From NCBI GenBank assembly GCA_003049485.1, contig PYST01000102.1:47746-111745 (forward strand): DNA of 64,000 nt. Reading direction: 5' to 3'. This DNA is from Ophioceras dolichostomum (Eukaryota > Ascomycota > Sordariomycetes > Magnaporthales > Ophioceraceae). The notes under the pieces were generated by a model, which ran no database searches, had not been told where the DNA came from, and worked only from the letters and a program-made list of their open reading frames with translations. Positions 1 through 8,250 of the stretch are shown piece by piece. The stretch's first letter is position 1. Each line of letters opens with the position of its first letter. The position numbers and the translations under genes are program-made.

Positions 1-966
1 TCTTACCCTCGTGACACGAAGGAATACTATGAGACGAACAACTGGGTATGTCTCCCGCCGGCTCGCCCACCGGCTCTCCCACCGGCCTCTCGCAACTCCA
101 ACTCGGAGAACGAGGGCGGGATTCCCGACACATGACTGAGCTGGGATACTGACTTCGTTCGGGGGATGGGCAGCTCTTCTGGCAAATGGGGGGTCTGGGG
201 CCGATGCAAGTGAGTCTCAACCCTTAAACTGTCGATGGCACTTTGACCGTGCGAGAAAAGCAGACGCTGATGATCCCTCCAAAAACCTTAGGGTCAAGCC
301 AACCATTTCTACCGTAAGTGTATATCATCTTGGATGATATTCGTTGACGCGTCTCGTCTTCTCGCTTGCCCGATAGAGCGCGCATGTTAACAGTGATGCC
401 GACAAACAGGCTATGCGCCGGAGAAGATCCAGTACGGCATTGATCGCTACCAGAACGAGACCCGCCGCCTCTACCGCTGCATGGACACTCAGCTGGAGAA
501 GTCCAAGCATGGGTTCCTGGTCGGCGATAGGCTTACTATTGCAGACATCTCCTGTTGGGGATGGGTTGCCGCCCATTGTCAGTGCTCCCCCAGCTAAATG
601 CCTTGCCTGATTCACTACCGTCCCACCAGTTCAACCAGCGGCGGCTTTGCTCGGCACTGGTACCAAGTCGAGGAGACGGGAGGTGAATGCCAGAGTGCAT
701 CCTTGTCAGTGAGTGACATAGCTAACGGTCAGGGAAACAACAAAACAGCCTGGTGTGGCATCGACATCGACGAGTTCCCCCACTTGAAGGCGTGGCTGTT
801 CCGACTGCTGGAGAGGCCAGGGGTCGAGAAGGGCCGCCATGTCCCCAACCATCACTCGGCCTTTGACAAGCCGCTGTCTGCCGAGGAGCAAGAGAAGCAG
901 GCGGCTGCGGCGAGGGCTTGGGTACAGCAGGGGATGAAGGAGGATGCGAAGAAGCCAGAGCTTTGA
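1..966 (+). CDS. Glutathione S-transferase, Ure2-like (5' truncated by window edge)
   Basis: This is the 3' part of a cytosolic glutathione S-transferase of the fungal Ure2-like class, which conjugates glutathione to electrophiles. I join five exons: 1-45, 174-209, 292-313, 410-577 and 749-966, giving 162 residues in one frame. The first exons read YPRDTKEYYETNNW then LFWQMGGLGPMQ then GQANHFYRYAPEK, the usual start of the alpha-helical C-terminal domain. Further on, LTIADISCWGWVAAH followed by WCGIDIDEFPHLKAW matches the conserved N-capping-box region (TIAD) of the family. The end, RPGVEKGRHVP, is also typical. The N-terminal thioredoxin-fold half lies outside the window. Exons of 36 and 22 nt are unusually small but each has GT/AG borders and keeps phase. 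The family call is firm; the substrate is unknown. Confidence 0.87.
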
Positions 967-1805
967 GTATGGACAAGGTCCCAGGACTGCTGGAACGATA
1001 AGTGTGTCTGTGGCCCGGGCTTGTGCGCACAAAGTAACCTAGCCGTATCTCTTGGTACAGGGTAGGCAGTGAGAGAACCGTCTCACAAGCAGGGAGCGCG
1101 TCTTGTGAAGAAGCAAAGCAAATCATAGGATGAGATTGAAGTGACGTATCGCTCCGGCTGTAGGTTACCAGGACCGGATCTCCGCAAGGAATAGAATTTC
1201 GGCAAATGGTGATGGAGGACAACAAATTATCCGAGCCGCTCCCCAGACGGCATCTCTTTTTCTCGAATCCTGAGCGACGATTTTCATAGAAAATATCAGG
1301 CTGTAATAACGAGTCCGGCAACCAGGTCAGGGCGCAATATTGGCCATTCAGCTTGGTTGGAGTGAAAGAAACAAGGAAACAAAGCGATCAATTCCTTCTG
1401 TGACGCGTAGAATAGCCACGTACAAAAGAAAAGAGAGAGCGTTGTGTATTAGCTAGGTGCGCTCCTTCTGGAAGGGCGCACCTCTACCTATTTAATTACA
1501 AAGGAGACTGGTAAAACGAGCGTGACTAAGCGTGGTCTAATGCTCACTATCATCACGTGCTCGCACGCGTGACTGACACCTTCAGATCTGGTCAGCAAGC
1601 TCCTTTGTCTGTCGGCGGGTTGGTGGCTGCCTGTGACTCTTTGTGTTGGCTCGGCATGATGACTAAGAATTCATGACTGGGGTCTCCAAAGTTTCTTTGT
1701 CGTGTTCGCGAAGCAACAAATAAATTCTGACCACCACTCTTACTCCCTCGACAACCCTTCCACGTCGCATTTGCGCACAACCACGCCGGGATCGCGCACG
1801 CCAAC
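967..1805. other. Intergenic: GST 3' region and BBP promoter
   Basis: No convincing coding potential on either strand. The stretch must hold the 3' end of the GST transcript and the promoter and 5' leader of the branchpoint-bridging protein gene. No TATA box or other site stands out. Confidence 0.5.
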
Positions 1806-4721
1806 ATGTGGAGAAATCAGGGCATCACGGGCTCTAACAACATCCCGTTGGGCAAGGTTCGCCGTTTTGGAGGCGATGACGATGACGGCGGTGGTGGTTC
1901 TGCCCCAGCTCCGACGGGAGGCGACATCTTAAACAGCGACTTCTCGAACAACGATGTCACGGACCTGAAGCGCGGTCGCAGCCCAGAGCCGAGTAAGTTT
2001 CCCCTTCTATCTTTCTTCGCACACATCGCATGCCGTCCAATACCTCAAGCTGGGACATCGAAGACTGACCTCTACTCACCCTCCTCTTCTACAGGATCCG
2101 AGTCGGATGGCCCGAAGCGCAGGAAGAAACGAAACCGATGGGGCGAGGCGACCGAGAACAAGGCCGCCGGCCTAATGGGTCTGCCGACGGCGATCGTAGC
2201 CACGATGACGACCGAGCAGTTGGAGGCGTACACGCTGCATCTGCGCATCGAGGAGATCAGCCAGAAACTCAAAATCGACGACGTCGTGCCGGCCGATGGC
2301 GACAGGTCTCCGTCGCCTCCGCCGCAGTACGACAACCACGGCCGCCGTGTGAACACCAGGGAATACCGCTACCGCAAGCGTCTCGAGGACGAGCGCCACA
2401 AGCTCATCGAGAAGGCGATCAAGGTTATCCCTAACTACCACCCGCCGCAGGACTACCGCCGGCCCACCAAGACCCAGGAGAAGGTCTACGTGCCGGTCAA
2501 CGACTACCCGGAGATCAATTTCAGTGAGATTACTAACCCTCTAACCTTTCTAACCTTTCTAACCTCTCTAACCGTGCTCCTGAACTCTTGCCATCCCGCC
2601 TGTCTCTCCCCTCCCCATTCTTCAGAACATCATCTCGATTGGAACTTCAGTCTCCCGAGTGTTGTGTGCTCTGCCTACATAGCTTCGTCAGAGTGCTCTA
2701 CAAAATTAACAGTGCTCTCGAGATGAGGAGGCAAGAAAAAGAGATGGGGAGAAGACAGCCGGAAGGAAGACAAGGGAGAAGAAGAACTTGCTGGCTTCAT
2801 CTGCTACTCACGAATGCTTGACCGTCAAAACCATGTTGTGGATTACATACTAACACCCAGGCTTTCTCCCCCCCTCAAGTTGGCTTACTTATCGGCCCTC
2901 GCGGCAACACTCTGAAGAAGATGGAGTCTGAATCTGGAGCCAAGATCGCTATCCGCGGCAAGGGCTCCGTGAAGGAGGGCAAGGGCCGCTCCGATGCTGC
3001 TCACTCTAGCAACCAGGAAGAAGACCTCCACTGCCTGATCATGGCTGACACGGAGGAGAAGGTCAACAAGGCCAAAAAGTTGATCCATAACGTGATTGAG
3101 ACAGTAAGTAGCCACATTTTCTTTCCTCTCGGTTTCCCCAAGCTTTCGAAGCCCACTGTCCCGTGGCCGGCATGCCAGGGACAAACCAGAACAGAATCGC
3201 TAACGCAACTCGACTCACCCATCTACTCTACAGGCTGCTTCCATTCCTGAAGGTCAAAACGAACTTAAGCGAAACCAACTCCGCGAGCTTGCCGCCCTAA
3301 ACGGTACACTCCGAGACGACGAGAACCAGGCATGCCAGAACTGCGGTCAGATCGGGCATCGCAAGTGGGAGTGTCCAGAGCGCCAGAACTACACGGCAAA
3401 TATCATCTGTCGCGTGTGCGGCAACGCCGGCCACATGGCTCGCGACTGTCCAGACCGCCAGCGCGGCGCCAGCTGGCGCAACAACAACGACGGACCGGGC
3501 TTCGGCCGACCGTCCAATGCTGCTCGCATCGGCGGCGCAGGGGACGTCGTTGACCAGGAGTACGAGGTAAGAAAGACGACATCCCTCCGATCAAAGACTT
3601 CATCTGTTTTCATTCTTCAGATACTAACCTCGACTTTTGCCGATCTACAGCGCCTCATGCAGGAGCTTAACGGGTCCAGCGGCGCCGCCCCTGCGCGCAT
3701 CGAGGCTGGTCCGGGTTCCAACGGGCCTCCCTCCGGTCCTGCTGCTGGCGCAGGTGGTGCCGGTGGTGGTAGTGCTGCTGCTGGTGGCGGCGGCGGCGGT
3801 GGCGATACCGGACGACCTTGGCAGCGTGGTCCGACCGGAGCCCCGGCGCCGTGGCGTCGCCAGAACAACAATGACCGCGACAATGACGATAATAATAACA
3901 ACGGCGGCGGTGGTGGTGGCGGCGGTCCTAGTAGCGGCGGAGGAGGTGGTTATGGTGGTGGCGGTGGCGGATTCAGCGGCCCGTCGGGCGGACCGGCGCC
4001 CTGGGCCCGTGATCGCCAGAACCGCATGCAAGACCGCGAGAGGGAGCGCGATCGTGATGGTGGCGACAACTGGCGCGGAGGCCGTGAACGTGGTGATCGT
4101 GGTGATCGAGACCGAGACCGGGACCGAGGAGGAGACCGTGGTGGTGATCGCGGCGATCGTCACCACCCCAACGGACCCCCCGGCGATGGCGGCATGGGCA
4201 TGGGTATGGGCATGGGCGTGGGCATGGGCTACGGCGGCCCGGGACCGGGTGGACCAGGCAGCCTTGGCCTCCCTGCCCCTCCTCCCGCGCCATCAGCAGC
4301 CGCGCCTTGGAACCAGCGCCCTGCGGCAGTTCCTGGTGGCGGCGCACCTGGCTTCGGTGGTGGTGGTGGGTATCCCGGATTCCCCGGGAGCCTCGGAGGA
4401 GGCGTCAGCGGATACGGCGGCGCTCCTCCCGGCCTTCCCGGCGGCGTCGGCGTCGGCGGCATCGCTCCACCCGGCTTGGCGGCTCCTCCCCCTGGTCTGC
4501 CCAGCGCGCCGCCTCCAGGCCTTCCTGGCGGCGTCGGTCTCGGTGCTCCGCCCGGCTTGCCTGTGGGTCTGAACGTTAACGCGCTGATCGCACAATACTC
4601 CGGCGGCGCTGCTGCTGCTGCTGCTCCTCCGCCTCCGCCTCCTCCACCACCGGCTGGAGAAGCTCCTCCTCCGCCGCCGCCTAGTGACCAGCCTCCGCCT
4701 CCTCCTCCCCCTGGAGCATAG
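1806..4721 (+). CDS. BBP: Branchpoint-bridging protein (SF1/Msl5/BBP homologue)
   Basis: This nuclear pre-mRNA splicing factor binds the intron branch sequence and bridges it to U2AF and U1 in the commitment complex. Five exons (1806-1992, 2095-2523, 2880-3103, 3234-3566, 3651-4721) give 747 residues. Features in order: a basic KRRKKRNRWGE segment around W78, matching the U2AF-ligand motif of SF1; a helical region (about 85-200); a KH domain with the GLLIGPRGNT loop near residue 208; and two CCHC zinc knuckles (C314-C317-H322-C327 and C339-C342-H347-C352). The Gly/Arg- and Pro-rich tail from about residue 390 includes GMG repeats and polyproline runs. It makes the protein longer than the yeast one (about 480 residues, from memory). 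Start ATG has the context CCAAC-ATG-TGG. Intron 2 (2524-2879, 356 nt) is much longer than the other three (84-130 nt) and holds an unusual CTAAC array described separately. Confidence 0.95.
2524..2625 (+). promoter_or_regulatory. Candidate autoregulatory splicing element in BBP intron 2
   Basis: Seven bases after the GTGAGA donor at 2524 comes TACTAAC (2531-2537). Four further CTAAC copies start at 2541, 2550, 2559 and 2568, so the spacing is 8, 9, 9 and 9 nt, in a CTAACCTTT-like repeat. CTAAC is the branch consensus seen once per intron elsewhere in this window, and branch-site RNA is the known ligand of SF1/BBP. A pyrimidine-rich tract and CAG end at 2625, forming a good proximal 3' splice site. 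Splicing to it keeps phase but runs into TGA at 2724-2726. The productive acceptor is at 2879, with its own TACTAAC at 2848-2854. The sequence elements are seen directly; the regulatory role is inference. Confidence 0.55.
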
Positions 4722-6085
4722 AGGCTTTAGGAGACGGTAGCGGGCGGTAGATAAGAATGTCGTTGTGTGATGAGAAGAGGTTGGGTGGACCTCTTGAGAT
4801 GCTGTAGCCGATGCCGATACCGATGCCGATGCGGTTTTCTCGGCGGTTACCCGGCTGGGTTGGACTGGACTGCCTTCCGCCTTCTGACATCGGATTCTGA
4901 CAGCGGAATCACGAGTCTTGCCCCGACGGACACTAACCAGCCAGACCAACCAAAATATCGACAATCGGAGACTCTTCCGTCGACTAACTTCTCGGCACCC
5001 TTCCTTCGCACTGGTCCTTTTTACTTACCTATTTGTTTTGCTACCTCTTGCGGGTCCGTTTTTTTTTGGCTTGTCATTTTCACCTATTGTCGGTTGATTT
5101 CGCCTGATTTTTCTTTCGTTTTTATTTTTCTCCTTCTATTACTGTTATTCTCTTTTCCTGTTCTTCGCGTAAAACATAACCAAAAAAAAAACTCTGCCGC
5201 GTGTTGCGTTCTGTTGTTATTATCTCCTTTTTTTTCTTTTTTTTGTCTACCTATTTAACTACGACATATCGCTGGAGGACGAGACTTGCGAGAAGGGACT
5301 AACTGAGGGGATTAACTGAGAAAAAAGAGAGAGACAAGACGACTGAGATGGAAGGGAGAGAGAGTGAGAGACTAACCACAACAACTACATTTGCGAAGAT
5401 GAGTACTAACCGAACAACCTTGGGTACCTAGTTTACCCGTTCACTCTCCTGTGACCCCTCTTTCTGTTATCCTTAGTGGAGAGGCTCATCAGTCTCTGGC
5501 TGGTCTCGACCGTCAAAAGCTTGCGTCTGTCTGTCTGTATGATAAGTCTGAAGCTTAGAGGGTGTGAGGAGGCTGTCAGTCTCTAAGTAGGTTTTGCGGG
5601 CATACGGTTTTCGTTCCGTGATCTTTCGTCAGCAGTGTCTCGGTAGCTTAGGTACGTTAGTAACGCAGTGCTTTAGCCTCGGCACCCCTAGTAGGTATGT
5701 AATTCGTTATTCTTGGTTTACGCGGCCTTTTTTCCCGGCCATAATGTCGTCTCCTGTACGGTTGACGTGAGTTCAGGCCAGGTAATGTGTCTAGAACTGG
5801 GGGACGGAGTCGTGACGCGAATGAATGAATCCATGTGAAAAAGCGATTCGGCGGTCTCGACTGCAGCGGTTTAAAATGGGTCTGTCTGTCTAGACCAGAG
5901 AAGCTTTGGGATCCTTGCGTTTCCTTTGCAACGAGCAACCGTCATTTATGTTCCTCGGACGCTGGGACTGTGCGTCTCGAGAAATTAGATTAGTCCAAGA
6001 ACGTCTGGTGAAGTCGCTGGCGTTCAATTGCCCAAGAATTGTATCCTCAACGAGACCTTTGTTCAGGTCGCAGGGTTCTCGATCA
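4722..6085. other. Intergenic: BBP 3' region and hydrolase promoter
   Basis: No gene seen. A strongly T/pyrimidine-rich stretch (about 5030-5260) with several T runs probably belongs to the BBP 3' untranslated region or terminator. The frame of the downstream hydrolase stays open back to about 5906, but that extension begins at a TTG. Its only in-frame ATG is 5948, and the protein it would add is not family-like. Confidence 0.45.
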
Positions 6086-7696
6086 ATGATGGCAGCTTCG
6101 CCAAGCCGAGATGTGAGGGGCACCGGCACCGGCACCGGCGGAACGCGAGAACCGCAGGCGGCGCCGTTGCCGCCATTCATATCGTTGCCGTCGGCAGCTT
6201 CTTATTCGTCTTCGTCTGGGACGATTTCCAAGCCCGAGTCCTCCTCTGGGCTCAGCATGGGAAGCGGCAAGAGCACAAGCACCGGCACATCCACCGACAC
6301 TGCTCAGGCCGCTCAGGCCCAGGTTCAGGCTCGCTCTCACCCACGTCGGGTCCTCATCTTCCTCATCCCCGGCAACCCTGGCCTGGTGGGCTACTACGGA
6401 CCCTTCCTCTCGCACCTCCGCCGGCTGCTCGACGAGACCGAGGCGCGGCACGGGCCTGACAAGGTCGTGTTCGAGGTGTGCGGGACCAGCCTTGCCGGGT
6501 TCGGTGACCATCACCACTCGCACCCGGAAGGAGGCAGGAGTATGGTGAGGCGTCAGGGGGAGCCGTTCAGCATGCCCGGGAACCCGCCGAACAGCTTGGA
6601 GGACCAGATCCGGTTTGTGAGGGCGCGCGTCGCTGCGGTGGTGGAGGAGCGAAGGGAGGCTGGGCTGGCGGTGGACGATGTTGTCTTGATGGGACATAGC
6701 GTTGGGTCGTATATCACTTGCGAGATATTCCATCGCGAGGAGGAAGGAGAAGCCAAGAAGAGGATGAGGAGCAGGAGCAGGGGGACGCAAGGTGCGGTGG
6801 AGGAAGCGGTAGAGGAAGTAGAGGAAGAGGGAACGACACCACTGCCCCTGCGAGCCGGCGTGCTGCTCTTCCCGACGCTGTCGCACATCGCGCAGTCGCA
6901 GTCGGGCAAACGCATGGCGCTGCTGCAGCGGGTGACGCTCCTGGACCGGTACGCCCACGTCGCCGCGGCGCTGTTCCTCGCGCTCTGGCCGGCGTGGCTG
7001 CTGAGGATGGTCGTGAGGGCGGTGGTGGGCGGCAAGTCGCCGCACGGGGTCGACACGACGGCGAGGTGGCTGGGCAGCCGGGACGGGGTCTGGCAGGCTA
7101 TCCACATGGGGAAGGATGAGATGGTGACTATTGGGGAGGACAGGTGGGGCGAGGAGTTTTGGGATGGTGGGGGAGGAGGCGGTGGCAAGAAATTGGTGGT
7201 GCAACAGCGGCAGCAGCAGCAGGGCGACAACGGGCAGGCAGTGGCGGTGGGTTATAATGAGGGTGAGACGTCTCCAACGCCAGAGAAGAAAGAAGGAGAG
7301 CCAGGAGGGCCATCATCAGATCAAGCCCAAGGCCGGGATCACGAAGAGCCTTCCAACCCGAAGTTCTTCCTGCTTTACGGCAAAGAGGATCACTGGGTGC
7401 CCAAACTGGTGCGGGACGAGTTCATCACCGCGAGGGCGAGGACGAAGAGACGGGAAGAGGTGGCGCCGGAGAATACTAATAACAAGGAGGACGAAGGGGA
7501 GGAGGTACAGGTACTCGAGCCGGAGACTACGGGAGGAGGGGCAGCGCCCCAGACCCAGGGTCTGGGTGAGGGCAGGACAAGGATCGTCGTCGACGAGAGC
7601 GGCACACTGCCTCATGCGTTTTGCATCCACCACAGCGAGGCTGTCGCCGAGAAGGTCAAGGTCTGGATCGACGAGGTAGTCGACCATCTTCTTTGA
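6086..7696 (+). CDS. Lipid-droplet-associated serine hydrolase (LDAH family)
   Basis: An alpha/beta-hydrolase of the lipid-droplet-associated hydrolase family, which acts on lipid esters at the droplet surface; the true substrate is debated. The intronless reading frame gives 536 residues from the ATG at 6086 (a second ATG follows at 6089, and ATG 5948 is also in frame). After a Ser/Thr/Gly-rich leader of about 85 residues comes the diagnostic LIFLIPGNPGLVGYYGPF (about 90-107). The nucleophile elbow is GHSVGS (Ser205), the probable acid is Asp435 in LLYGKEDHW, and the probable histidine is His510 in LPHAF. A hydrophobic stretch near 295-315 (LFLALWPAWLLRMVV) may help membrane association. It is longer than the animal homologue (about 325 residues) because of Glu- and Gly/Gln-rich insertions around 218-255 and 350-420 and another near 455-500. 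It converges with the peptidase gene downstream. Confidence 0.88.
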   Translation: MMAASPSRDVRGTGTGTGGTREPQAAPLPPFISLPSAASYSSSSGTISKPESSSGLSMGSGKSTSTGTSTDTAQAAQAQVQARSHPRRVLIFLIPGNPGLVGYYGPFLSHLRRLLDETEARHGPDKVVFEVCGTSLAGFGDHHHSHPEGGRSMVRRQGEPFSMPGNPPNSLEDQIRFVRARVAAVVEERREAGLAVDDVVLMGHSVGSYITCEIFHREEEGEAKKRMRSRSRGTQGAVEEAVEEVEEEGTTPLPLRAGVLLFPTLSHIAQSQSGKRMALLQRVTLLDRYAHVAAALFLALWPAWLLRMVVRAVVGGKSPHGVDTTARWLGSRDGVWQAIHMGKDEMVTIGEDRWGEEFWDGGGGGGGKKLVVQQRQQQQGDNGQAVAVGYNEGETSPTPEKKEGEPGGPSSDQAQGRDHEEPSNPKFFLLYGKEDHWVPKLVRDEFITARARTKRREEVAPENTNNKEDEGEEVQVLEPETTGGGAAPQTQGLGEGRTRIVVDESGTLPHAFCIHHSEAVAEKVKVWIDEVVDHLL

Positions 7697-8250
7697 TGGG
7701 GACGGACGGACGCTACAAAGGGCATAGAACTGTGATAGAGATTGCTCTAGTTGAAGTGGCATGGAAAAACAATACTAAAAGAGTAGAGAGATTGGCCAGG
7801 TAGAAAGAAATGGTTGGTTTAAGAGGTTGGATACATAGATCGGAGGTATCAATAGTTCTGTTCTATGGTGGTTGTATTTCATAGCTCCATCTCCCTAAAG
7901 AATGTCTACCCAAGGCTGTCATCTAACAGGCCCTTGTGCCGTGGCACATATAACATGAAAAATTTGTCATAGATTTAAAGCCACGCAAATCCCCAGAGCT
8001 AGCCAGACATAATCCAGACAGACCAGAGGTCCTTTCCCGAAATACAGGTCCCGAAAAAGCCTCGGCAGCCACATCTACCCACGCAAGGAAACAGCAGCAA
8101 AGAGTGATAGAAATAGAGAGGCATCTGAGAGAAAAAAAAGAGAAAGCAAGAAAACGCCGCCTATACCTATGCAGTGTAGACTATACCCAAGACGAAAACT
8201 AAAACCAGGCACCCAAGACTCAAGAAGACCATATCCAAATAGGAAGAGAA
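7697..8250. other. Convergent intergenic region
   Basis: The 554 bases between the stop codons of the hydrolase (plus) and the S41 peptidase (minus) must hold both 3' ends. No coding potential or clear structure is visible. Confidence 0.5.

Noticed and set aside
5906..6085. N-terminal extension of the hydrolase
   Set aside because: Opens at TTG, with one in-frame ATG at 5948 in poor context; sequence does not resemble the family and reads like a leader.
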